From Taudactylus pleione (taxonomy: Eukaryota > Chordata > Amphibia > Anura > Myobatrachidae): 64,000 nucleotides of DNA. This document shows positions 45,950 to 55,120 of the stretch, piece by piece. The stretch lies in assembly GCA_031769625.1 (NCBI GenBank), contig JAUIMM010000115.1, positions 20,476,501 to 20,540,500 of the forward strand, given 5' to 3'. The position numbers were made by a program, and so were the translations under genes. The notes beneath the pieces were generated by a model that ran no database searches, was not told where the DNA came from, and worked only from the letters and a program-made list of their open reading frames with translations. Position 1 is the first letter of the stretch. Each line of letters opens with the position of its first letter.

Positions 45950-46800
45950 TTTGACGACATTCATAATGTTGACCTGGTCATAACGTCAACAAGCTTGCAA
46001 TGTTGACAGACTAGGTCAACATTCATTATGTTGACACAGACAAAATGTCGTCATGATTAGAATTTAAAAAAAATATCCCTGGTGGTCTAGCGATGGCTTA
46101 CCTGGTATGGCAACTACGGCGGCTACAGAGATGTTTTCCTGGTCAGCTGGTCATTGATGAAAACTTCCGGTGGATGCAGCTGCACTTGCAGCGGTGAGTA
46201 TGCCTAACCCTAACCCTCCCCTTTAGAGCCTAACCTTCCCTCTCGAAGCCTAACCCTAACCTTCTCTCCCTCGGACTAAACCCAACTTCCCCTCTCCTAG
46301 CCTAAACCTAACCTATGTTCTCGTAGACTAACCCTAACCTCCCCTCTCGTAGCCTAACTATAACCTCCCCTCCCATAGCCTAACCCTAACCTCCCCTCCC
46401 ATAGCCTAACCCTAACCTCCCCCTCCCGCCACCTAACCATAACCTCCTCTCCTAGCCTATCCCTAACCCCGTTTCCCGCCGCCTAACCATAACCTCCTCT
46501 CTCGTAGCCTAACCCTAGCCTCCCCTTCTTGTAGTCCATCCCTAACCTCCTCTTCCGCAGCCTAACCTTAACCTTCCCTCTCGTAGCCTAACCAGAACCT
46601 CCCCTCCCGCAACCTAACCCTAACCTTCTGCTGACACTCAGTGCAGAATGTCAGCATTTCACATGTTAACATTGTGAACATGTCGACAATCTGCAGACTT
46701 CAACATGTTCATTGTCAACATTTTAACAATGTCGACAGCATAATTGTCAACTTTGTGATGTCGACATTATGTCTGTCGACTTTTTTTTTTTTTTTTTTTA
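45950..46800. mobile_element. TGTTGACAT-type MITE with a large internal minisatellite
   Basis: The ends are made of repeated TTGACGACATTCATAATGTT-like and ATGTCGACATTATGTCTGTC words in inverted orientation. The right end is followed by T21 (46780-46800). The centre is the 26-bp array described next. Related ends at 5112-5400. Confidence 0.75.
46200..46630 (+). repeat. 26-bp CCTAACCCTAACC minisatellite, ~16-17 units
   Basis: Unit GCCTAACCCTAACCTCCCCT plus CTCGTA, 23-28 bp, with substitutions between units. Each unit contains a telomere-like CCCTAA word but the array is not a perfect hexamer repeat. Confidence 0.93.
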
Positions 46801-49800
46801 CTACATCCCCCTGGATACACTATATCTACTTCCACATTACAATTATAAGGAAACCATTATTCATTGAAAAAGTCAAACCTGAAATTTGCTGTATACAATT
46901 AAAAGCGAAATGTAAGATGCTCAACACCTTGTACCTTATCAATCTTTATCAATCTTAAATTGGCAATGTTAAACCGTTTCATGTAAGATGTATTATATTT
47001 TGAAGGGTAAAATCATGACAAATCAGACATTCACCAGTGCATGCTTATGAATAAACCAGCTGGCAGGGATAAACTTATTAATATTTGGTGCCATACTTCT
47101 AGCCATCCAAATACTGGTGTGCAGTCTTGATGGGCAAGTACAAAGTAACTTTAAACTTGCCTTGTTTTTTAATGCTTGTGTGTACAAGACCTAATAGACC
47201 AAATAATAGTTGGAACGCACAAATCAAGTGACTCCCAAGAATTCTTGCATTATTTAGGCCACTCTGGAGCTGTATATGTAGTGCAGATAACAGATACCCT
47301 GGAAAAACAAAAGCAGATTAGGGATGTATTAATATGACGGTGGGAAAAGGCCTTGCTCTTCTGTTTTTACCACAGAAAGGGCTTTTCTCACCTAGTGTAA
47401 TAGCACCGCTTTCCACCGCTATAGTCCTTTCGGCATAAATCTAGAGATAGTGTTACCCTATACTTGGCAATGGGAAATTGCAAAACCAAAAAAGCTTTGC
47501 TTCACCACCGCTGGGTCAAGCTACTGTGCTGGCCGCACATTTCACATTGAGCCTAATGCGGCCCGAGAAGTAGAGCAGTGGTGTCAATTATTCATCAGGG
47601 CTCTTGGGGACACGAATAAATCTGTATCGCTGTGATAAGCGGAAATACAGATTTTTAGTTCGCACCTACTCTACATAAATAGACCCTTAACGACATACTG
47701 TATATGCAATCCTGAGCATTTTTCAAATATTGTATGTATTCACTATTAAAAGTAAATTTATAAATTCCTGTACTGATAATATTAAGTTACTCAATCCTGC
47801 CTGTCCACCAACAACTACATGACAGTTCAAGTACTGCTAATTTCACCTAGTACAGATCTGTGAACTTCCAAGAAATGAGAGACTGAAGACAGATTTTCTG
47901 GAAATGATGGTGATGGAATATATTATATGTGCTGCAGGATTACTTGTATGAGAAATCCCAGCCACATCAAGACTGCTGCTTTTGGCAATAACTTTCACTT
48001 TTACGATGAACAAAGAACTTTTTCTTCCCTAAAAACAACTCATCAGACTACCTCATTATCCTTTATAAAGCAAGTGTTACTCTTCATTTATCATCCTCAA
48101 TACTCCATACAAATAAAAATACAGCAACAGTTGCTTTAAATGAATAGGCAGAAAATACTATATAAAGTGCGCAGACATTAAATTACGTTCTTTTTTAAAC
48201 GCAGTATGAATTCTAATGAACTTAGAAAAAGCTTCAAAAGGATTCCAAATCAACTGGAATCTTTATAACCAAAAATGCTGAGTCCTTGGTCAGGCATAAC
48301 ATGGTGAGACAAAAATAATGAATATTCTATTAATTTTATTTTGAAACAATCAGTTTAGTACAATGGTCCTGCCAAGTGTTTGTGACCATTTTGAACTTAT
48401 TAAGGTGAACTCTAGTTTCCAACACAATCCATTCTCTCCACCTCACTTTACCCCCCTATAATAAGCACGTGATCTCTGGTACCATGGATATCTTCTCATT
48501 GCCTCTGAGGACATTCTCCCATCCCTGGGGAATGATCTGCCTGCATCTGATTTACAATTTCCCATAACTCTGGTTCAGTAAATGTCCTTCTGACCTCTCA
48601 TACACATCTTTTCCTTTAGTTTACAGTGTAAGGTCATACAGGCAGACCTATACATCTCCTCTCAGTGTTTGTTTTTACATTGTGCTACAATTTTCTCAAA
48701 GCTCGGCAAAAAGCTTGGTGGAAATATGGAATACTACAATAATAATACAGTAGTAGTAGTAATAATAATAATAGAGGACAATTTGCAGATAGTTAGCTTT
48801 TCTCACTTTTACAGATTACAAATAGAAAATTTCAATTAAAACCCATATTTGTTTTAATGTTGGACCCTAACAGGCTATTTAATATATATAACCTTTATAT
48901 GTTTTGTCTGTATCACATCTGCGGGGTGCTATGTCTGGTTTGATCCCTAATTTGGTAATCAATAAAACACTGATTGAATAAAAATAAATACAGTTTAGCC
49001 TGTACAGGTAATTACATTCTTTATTAGTAGAACCTATATGTTTTTTGGAAGTAGAAAATGTTCTCATTCAAAATCTAAAATACAAGGTGTCCCTTAATTT
49101 TTCTCATTGTCTTCTCACTTTTGTCTTGCTTTCATTCTTGATTGCAAAAAAGGCAATAAAGCTAAGAAAAAAAAAAAAAAAAAAAGGTTCTCACACGGAG
49201 ACCACGTAGCCACAAAATACATCTATTACAAGAGGGTAAAAAAAGAGTGAGTTTGGCACAACATTTTATGGAGGCTAAAGACTGGTCATGTACTATTAGT
49301 ACAGAAGGGAGTGGAATAATTTATATATCATAGCCAAGCTGCCTGGCCAAGAACACACAGGAGTTCACTTTGTTCTGTGTTCTGACAGCTTACTTCACTT
49401 TAATACAATGAAAAATATGTATAGTAATGTCTTCAGCATCTAACACATACAAGATGCTGCTTCTGGTGTACGACATTTAGTCATTGATTCATTGGAACTG
49501 CCAAAACTCCAGCCACTTGGGTATTGCTGTACCAACATGCTATGAATCTCTTTACATATCATGGATATGCTTAACGAGAGATTAATTTAACCAAAACATT
49601 CTAATAGTTTGTTATACTTCTAAGCCATTGTAGAAGCAAATAAACAGATCTAAATGCTCTTTTAATTAAATTTATTTCACAGTAATCCTAAACTCCTGGA
49701 CAGGGTTCACAAGTTCAGACACTCACGTCCCTGTGATATGTTCTCTACAAGTTTGAATTCTTTTGGGTTCAATCATTCACAATTAAAAGAACAAATAGAT

Positions 49801-50158
49801 AAAGAAATCTGTTTTCACCAAGAGTCCAAAAATCTGAAACTTATTTTTTTAGACATGTTTTATAATATTAATTCAACTCAATGTTTGTTATAACAAAATA
49901 CTGGGTTCTTCAGAGAATGTTGATCAGACGGATGGAGGCCATCAAGGAAGCACCTCCCCAAACCTGGATTTATGTATGCAAACGCTAAATTGGAGAATTG
50001 CAGGGGCAATACGCTATCCCCATGTTTCATCACCTCTGTGCATAATTATTACTTATGAACATCTACCAGCTTTGGAAAAAAAAAAGATTAAAATAATAAT
50101 TTATTATTGCTTTACCTTTCATATGCATCATATATACAGGATGTATGAAGTGAAGTAG
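46801..50158. other. unassigned AT-rich sequence, 3.3 kb
   Basis: Contains a short (TAG/TAA)n triplet tract at 48742-48774 and AATAAA plus A20 at 49155-49186, see separate entry. No coding region, RNA or element ends recognised. Confidence 0.4.
49080..49187 (+). mobile_element. possible poly(A)-tailed retro-insertion 3' end
   Basis: GGCAATAAAGCTAAG followed by about 20 A, a polyadenylation signal directly upstream of a poly(A) run. The upstream source was not recognised, and no target duplication was identified. It could equally be a chance A tract. Confidence 0.35.
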
Positions 50159-50169
50159 CCATTTACAAC

Positions 50170-50404
50170 GGGTTGGGTATGGGATCTCGGCCGGTCAGGA
50201 TGCAGGCAGTCAGAAAACCGACAGCAGCATCCCAACAGTCAGAATCCTGATCCAATTAGGTAATTGTCCTAACCCCTAACTCACCTTTCCTGCAGCCTAA
50301 GCCTCCCCCTGCAGCCCAACCCTGACAGCTGCCCCCCCTAACCCTAATATTTACCACTGGGATTCTGAGCGCATGCATCATGACCACCGGGATGGTAACT
50401 ACAT
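50170..50404. mobile_element. GGGATG-type MITE with a long direct repeat at its borders
   Basis: Flanked by CCATTTACAAC (50159-50169 and 50405-50415); the last 8 bases are the likely duplication. The ends are GGGTTGGGTATGGGATCTCG and CCGGGATGGTAACTACATC. CCTAACCC-type interior. Confidence 0.87.
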
Positions 50405-50415
50405 CCATTTACAAC

Positions 50416-50765
50416 AGTACAAGGAGATTTTCAGTTATTTAAAAATATTGTTAATTTGCTATTTTATTAGTGAAAACATGCTAATAGTCATGTCCAAGAG
50501 ATACTTTGTTCAAAAGTTATTACATGGCAGAAATCATTTGGCCACTAGAGGCATGGTTCCATTGTGTTCTGTGGTTTATAATAAACTTTACAGTGGCCAA
50601 GCATAGAATATATTTGAACAAAAAAAAAACTCAGAAAACAACATAAAGATCAGCCTTGGAGTGGTTAAGTTGTGAACCACTAATCCTTGTGTCAGAAATC
50701 ACATTAAAAAATACGTGCTGGCCTCTGACAGTCCTTAAAGAATACTTGAAAGTCATAAATAGAGT
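50416..50765. other. unassigned sequence
   Basis: About 350 bp, no recognised feature. Confidence 0.4.
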
Positions 50766-51520
50766 GTTTTCCGGTTGCTTGGAAACCCCCCTCCCCAGAC
50801 CATGATCACAATATCAATGGTATATACAATTCTACTAGAGCTGCATGTTTTAAAGATCACCTCAGTATCACAAATGAAATAAATAGTACACCCATGTATA
50901 TTTTAAAATGTGCCAATAAGTAATGAATACAACTGTGCACCAACTAGGAGATCTGGAAAACATGCACTGTTATTGGTGCACTGCTATAGACAATTGTAGG
51001 GATAATTAATACTGTATAACATACACTATCCAGTGTATAAGGAGACCAATATTTACATATACTGTATGTCCAGGGGTGGTGCTAGGTTCTTCTACCGCTC
51101 TCCCAGACTTGTTCCAATGCTCTAGAACAGTGTTGGCTACCCTTGACACTCCAGCTGTTATGGAACTACATAACCCAGCATGCACTGCTACAGTTTTGCT
51201 ATTAGGGCATGCTAAAACTGTGGCAGGGCATGCTGGGATATATAGTTCCACAACAGCTGGAGTGTCAAGGTTAGCCAACACTGCTCTAGAATCATGGCAA
51301 CATCTGAAATAAAAACATTCAACTATGGCAGGATGCTGCATCTAATGGCTTACTGTGATTGCAGGCCCTGTATATGTTGGAATTATAACATACACTGCAC
51401 TTTGTATCATGTATATTATAGCTGGTTAAGTGCTAATTATGCCCTATTCATGGACTGTCCACACTCATTCTAAATTCAAACAGTTGGAAACCCCCCTCTA
51501 GAAATCATGCGTTTGCCCCT
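50766..51520. mobile_element. GGCAAACGCAGG-ended repeat, copy B, with nested hAT MITE
   Basis: Aligns with copy A (27186-27801) nearly end to end: GGAAACCCCCCTCCCCAG, GTGCACCAACTAGGA, GGAAAACATGCACTGTTA and CACTATCCAGT are shared. The left terminus is lost; the right terminus is CATGCGTTTGCCCC. It differs from copy A by a 156-bp insertion plus its 8-bp duplication. Confidence 0.88.
51128..51283. mobile_element. hAT-type MITE, 156 bp, perfect 8-bp duplication
   Basis: Flanked by CTCTAGAA (51120-51127, 51284-51291). The ends are CAGTGTTGGCTACCCTTGAC and the inverse of CAGTGTTGGCTAACCTTGAC; the whole element is close to a perfect palindrome (CCCAGCATGC / GCATGCTGGG in the centre). Copy A of the host repeat lacks it, giving a natural empty site. 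Confidence 0.95.
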
Positions 51521-51845
51521 GATTTTAAATTTAGGCAAGGCTTGCCACTGGTTCAATGTCTGTGTATGTGCAACTCTCAACCTCTCCAGATGTAGTTTTA
51601 TTGTGTTTGGATGCTCTAGTGATCAGACCCTCACAACTTCTATTTCATTGCATATCCTTCTATTGGTAGGATGATACATGCATAAATACACAATGATGGT
51701 ACATATATTCAGTGGGTTGCGTCGATCTTGAATTCCCCAGTTCGTCGGAGTAGTATATTTTAAGTATACTGAAAATAATACATTGACATATGCAACATAT
51801 ACATACGTGGCATGATTTGAACATTTTAAGGAGTTGAATTGGCAC
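51521..51845. other. unassigned sequence
   Basis: About 325 bp, no recognised feature. Confidence 0.4.
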
Positions 51846-51846
51846 T

Positions 51847-51933
<87 letters not shown>

Positions 51934-51935
51934 CA
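51846..51935. repeat. (TA)n(CA)n(GA)n compound microsatellite
   Basis: TA, CA and GA runs in series, directly before the PLE palindrome. Confidence 0.97.
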
Positions 51936-52195
51936 CAATGAGTGGCACTCAGATGGGCTTTTAAAAAGACCGCAAGACACGGTAGTCCATTAGTCAACGT
52001 TCGGATTTTACTCCTTCATCAGGACGAACGAGTAAAATCTGAAACGTTGACTATTGGGGTACCGTGTCTTGCTGTCTTTTTACAAGCCTGTCTGAGTGCC
52101 ACTCATTGTGTTGTTATCCATTGTTTTTGGAGTGTAGCACCGCGGTTGCTGTTCTGTTGTTTTAAGAGTGCCAACTTCTGCGGAATATAAATATA
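51936..52195. mobile_element. palindromic PLE terminal module
   Basis: The left arm 51938-52020 and right arm 52023-52108 are inverted copies sharing AGTGGCACTCAGA / TCTGAGTGCCACT, GACACGGTA / TACCGTGTC, GTCAACGTT / AACGTTGAC and TTTTACTC / GAGTAAAA. The right arm continues through AGAGTGCCAACTTCTGCGG (the same GAGTGCC-type pLTR end seen at 4160 and 54893) to a short (AT)n tract. There is no RT or spacer between the arms. A diverged hammerhead subfamily. Confidence 0.8.
51993..52024 (-). ncRNA. truncated hammerhead motif on the minus strand
   Basis: Minus strand: GUC, CUGAUGA (52022-52016), extra A, stem II GGA...UCC, then GAA (one A short), palindromic CGUU and GAC (51995-51993). Stem I lacks its 5' partner because the palindrome centre lies there. 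The other arm keeps GAAACGUUGAC (52041-52051) but lacks the CUGAUGA core. Neither is likely to cleave. Confidence 0.6.
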
Positions 52196-52554
52196 TATAT
52201 ATACAGTCAGGTGCATAAATATTGGGACATTGACATAATTTTCATATTTTGGTCTCTATTCACCACCACAATGGCTTTGAAATGAAACAAACAAGATGTG
52301 CTTTAACTGCAGACTTTCAGATTTCATTTGAGGGTAATTACATCCAAATCAGGTGAATGGTGTAGGAATTACAACGGTTTCTATATGTGCCTCCCACTTT
52401 TTAAGGGGCCAAAAGTAATGGGACAAACTAAACAATCCTAAATATAACTTTCACTTTTTAATACTTTGTTGCAAATCCTTTGCAGGCAATTACAGCCTGA
52501 AGTCTGGAACGCATAGACATCACCAGACACTGGGTTTCACCCCTGGTGATGCTC

Positions 52555-54045
52555 TACCAGGCCTCTACTGCAACTGTCTTCAGTTCCTGCTTGTTCTTGG
52601 GGCATTTTCCCTTCAGTTTTGTCTTCATCAAGTGAAATGCATGCTCAATCGGATTCAGGCCCTCATTCAGAGCCGTACGCTCTGAGCAGAGCGCACGCTC
52701 TGAATGAGGGCCGTCCTCCATAACTATGGAGCATCCTCCTGGACGCTCGTATAGCTGTGGGTCACCACCCACAGCCTATACGAGCGTGCAGTTTGATGGC
52801 CGCGATGGTCTTGACCATCGCGACCATCGAAACTGCGAGCCGGAGCCTGCGGTTGAGGTTTTCAACCGCAAGGCCCGGAGTGATTTTGGCTCTATCAGAG
52901 CCAAAATCACTCCCACTGACATCACTAGTGATGTCAGTGGGCCGGCTTCTGATGGTAGGCGTTCCCTTAGGAACGCCCCCGTCAGGGAGGCACGCCCCCG
53001 GCACGCCCACCAAAGGGTGGCGTGCTGTCAATCAACATCGACAGCACGCCCCCTTTGATCAGACACAACGAGCGAAGGAAAGTCCTTCGCTCGTCGCATC
53101 TGGCGCATGCGCACGACGGAGCTCCCTCCGTCGTGCGCATGCTCAGTGCAGAACATCGACCCACTTGCGAGCGGACAGCCGCTCGTGAGTGGGTCTCAAT
53201 CAGGCCCTCAGGTCAGGGGATTGACTTGGCCATTGCATAACATTCCACTTTTTAGCCTCAACAAACTCTTTGGCTGCTTTTGCAGTATGCTTCAGGTCAT
53301 TATCCATCTGCACTGTGAAGCTCCGTCCAATGAGTTCTGAAGCATTTGACTGAATATGAGCATATAATATTGCCCGAAACACTTCAGAATTCATTCTGCT
53401 GCTTTTGTCAGCAGTCACATCATCAATAAATACAAGGGAAACACTTCCATTGGCAGCCATACATGCCCACGCCATGACAATACCACCACCATGCTTCACT
53501 GATGAGGTGGTATGTTTTGGCTCATGAGCAGTTCCTTTCCTTCTCCATACTCTTCTCTTCCCATCACTCTGGTACAAGTTGATCTTTGTCTCATCTGTCC
53601 ATAGGATGTTGTTCTAGAACTGTAATGGCTTTTTAGATGTTGTTTGGCAAACTCTAATCTGGTCTTCCTGTTTTTGTGGCTCACCAATGGTATACATCTT
53701 GTGGTGAACCCTCTATATTCACTCTTGTGAAGTCTTCTCTTGATTGTTGACTGACACATATACAACTACCTCCTGGAGAGTGTTCTTGATTTGGCCAACT
53801 GTTGTGAAGGGGTATTTCTTCACCAGGGAAATAATTGTTCTGTCAGCCACCACGATTGTTTTCCGTGGTCTTCCGGGTCTTTTGGTCTTGCTGAGCTCTC
53901 CGGTGCGTTCTTTCTTTTAAAGAATGTTCCAAACAGTTGATTTGGCCAAACCTAATGTTTTTGCTATCTCTCTGATGGATTTGTTTTGATTTTTCAGCCC
54001 AATGATGGCTTGCTTCACTGATAGTGACAGCTCTTTGGATCTCAT
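52555..54045 (-). pseudogene. Tc1 transposase, disrupted
   Basis: The ATG at 54045 (minus) opens MRSKELSLSVKQAIIGLKNQ and REIAKTLGLAKSTVWNI, the paired-like helix-turn-helix DNA-binding part. After a frameshift come KRPGRPRK and TIKRRLHKSEYRGFTTR. The catalytic domain reads ILWTDETKIN (first Asp), then GKRRVWRRKGT, GGGIVMAWACM, VQMDNDLKHTAKA (second Asp) and QSPDL, and resumes beyond the MITE as LNPIEHAFHLMKTKLKGK, where Glu of NPIE is the third catalytic residue (DD34E group). Damage: an in-frame TAG just before ILWTDE, at least one frameshift, and a 550-bp MITE between SPD and LNPIE. Intact forms cut and paste the transposon at TA sites. Confidence 0.93.
52659..53208. mobile_element. hairpin-chain MITE, copy 4, inside Tc1 transposase
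   Basis: Flanked by CAG (52656-52658, 53209-53211); excision of the insert with one CAG restores the SPDLNPIE order. The ends are GCCCTCATTCAGAGCC and the inverse of AGGGCCTGATTGAGACC. Hairpin order as in 11161: GGTCGCGATGG-type, GCGGTTGAGG / CAACCGC, GATTTTGGCTC, CACTGACATCACTAG, GGCGTGCTGTC / GACAGCACGCC, GCGCATGCGCACGACGGAGC. Plus-strand open frames here are not genes. Confidence 0.93.
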
Positions 54046-54364
54046 ATTGAGAGTCGACAGCAACTGATTCCAAATGTAAATGTCACACCTAGAATCAACT
54101 CCAGACCTTTTACCTGCTTAATTGATAATAATATAACGAGGGAATAGCCCACACCTGTCCATGAAATAGCTTTTGAGTTGATAGTCCCATTACTTTTGGC
54201 CCCTTAAAAAGTGGGAGGCACATATAGAAACCGTTGTAATTCCTACACCGTTCACCTGATTTGGATGTAATTACCCTCAAATTAAATCTGAAGTTAAAGC
54301 ACATCTTGTTTGTTTCATTTCAAAGCCATTGTGGTGGTGAATAGAAACCAAAATATGAAAGTTA

Positions 54365-54365
<1 letters not shown>

Positions 54366-54411
<46 letters not shown>

Positions 54412-54431
54412 CATACATACATACATACACA
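54366..54431. repeat. (AT)n(ACAT)n microsatellite
   Basis: About 40 bp of AT then CATACATACATACATAC, lying between the broken Tc1 end and the PLE palindrome. Confidence 0.97.
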
Positions 54432-54502
54432 CACACTGCACCAAAAACATAGGCGGCACTCGGAGACTGATAAACAATGTCACCCCCTCGGCAGAGGGAC
54501 TT

Positions 54503-54554
54503 TATTAGGTCGACGTTTCGGGGTCTTCCGCCCCTTCCTCAGGACAACAGAATA
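54503..54554 (-). ncRNA. hammerhead ribozyme, minus arm, intact core
   Basis: Exact mirror of 54694-54745 on the opposite strand; all core residues, stem II, GAAA, ACGU and the C cleavage base are identical. A transcript from either strand of the palindrome would therefore contain one sense hammerhead and one complement of it. Confidence 0.85.
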
Positions 54555-54693
54555 ACACATGAACGTACAATCACCTTATTTATACATTTCAACTTACCCC
54601 TAAATGGCAGCCGCTGGACGGAGCTCGGGTGGACATGGCGCCATTTAGGGGTAAGTTGAAATGTATAAATCAGGTGATTGTATGTTCATGTGT

Positions 54694-54745
54694 TATTCTG
54701 TTGTCCTGAGGAAGGGGCGGAAGACCCCGAAACGTCGACCTAATA
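54694..54745 (+). ncRNA. hammerhead ribozyme, plus arm, intact core
   Basis: CUGAGGA at 54706-54712, one extra A (54713), stem II GGGG 54714-54717 with CCCC 54725-54728 around CGGAAGA, GAAA at 54729-54732, palindromic ACGU (54732-54735), cleavage base C54736. Stem I: GUC 54703-54705 with GAC 54737-54739 and UAUU 54694-54697 with AAUA 54742-54745. As in the first PLE, stem III has no loop and implies a dimeric form. Confidence 0.85.
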
Positions 54746-54910
54746 AAGTCCCTCTGCCGAGGGGGTGACATTGTTTATCAGTCTCCGAGTGCCGCCTATG
54801 TTTTTGGTGCAGTGTGCGTTGGGGGTGCTATCCTCCTAAGGAGGGCACCGGAGCAAGGATTGACTACGTGTCTGGAGACACAGTGTGGAGGAGTGCCGGA
54901 GGATTGTTTT

Positions 54911-54912
<2 letters not shown>

Positions 54913-54947
<35 letters not shown>

Positions 54948-54958
54948 CACGTACACAC
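54913..54958. repeat. (TA)n microsatellite
   Basis: TA run then CATACACGTACACACACC at the right border of the PLE module. Confidence 0.95.
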
Positions 54959-55120
54959 ACCAAGAAGGGCCCTGCACTCGCATTCATAAATAGTTACTCG
55001 TCGGGGTGCTTCCAAGGACACAAGGTCCCTATACAGTCCAAAAAATATATCCAATAAGGAAGGATGCACTCTCCTTTTAAAAGCGAAGAAACAATTTATT
55101 CTTGTTACAGAACATCATAT
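54959..55120 (-). mobile_element. possible further PLE terminal fragment
   Basis: GCACTCGCATTC, GGATGCACTCTCC and GAAACAATTTATTCTTG have the general composition of a PLE pLTR read from its 3' end up to the ribozyme, but no hammerhead core is present before the next AT tract (55125-55155). Weak call. Confidence 0.3.

Larger units (their letters stand above)
52204..54365 (-). mobile_element. Tc1-type transposon no. 2, long inverted repeats, split by MITE
   Basis: The left end CAGTCAGGTGCATAAATATT is typical of a fish/frog Tc1 family. Inverted repeats of ~180 bp are visible: AATGGCTTTGAAATGAAACA (52270) and its inverse (54312-54331), GTAGGAATTACAACGGTTTC and CTTTTTAAGGGGCCAAAAGT on both sides. 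The outer end of the right repeat is missing, replaced by (AT)n from 54366. The transposase gene is on the minus strand. Confidence 0.93.
54432..54920. mobile_element. PLE terminal module with a 385-bp near-perfect palindrome
   Basis: The left arm 54432-54608 and right arm 54640-54816 are inverted copies without indels and with only about two or three mismatches, around a 31-nt spacer. Each arm carries a complete hammerhead core on its own strand. To the right the plus-strand pLTR continues (GGCACCGGAGCAAGGATTGA, GAGTGCCGGAGGATTG), parallel to GCACCGGAGCAGG and GAGTGCCGGC in the pLTR at 193-231. It is bracketed by (AT)n on both sides. No RT sequence; a solo inverted pair. The high arm identity means recent formation or ongoing arm conversion. 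Confidence 0.9.

Noticed and set aside
46200..46630. Interstitial true telomere array
   Set aside because: Units are 26 bp and degenerate, not tandem TTAGGG hexamers.
49155..49187. Processed pseudogene
   Set aside because: AATAAA plus poly(A) is suggestive, but no source gene or target duplication could be identified.
52726..53240. Open frames of 60-143 codons
   Set aside because: Same MITE family inside the Tc1 transposase; not conserved proteins.
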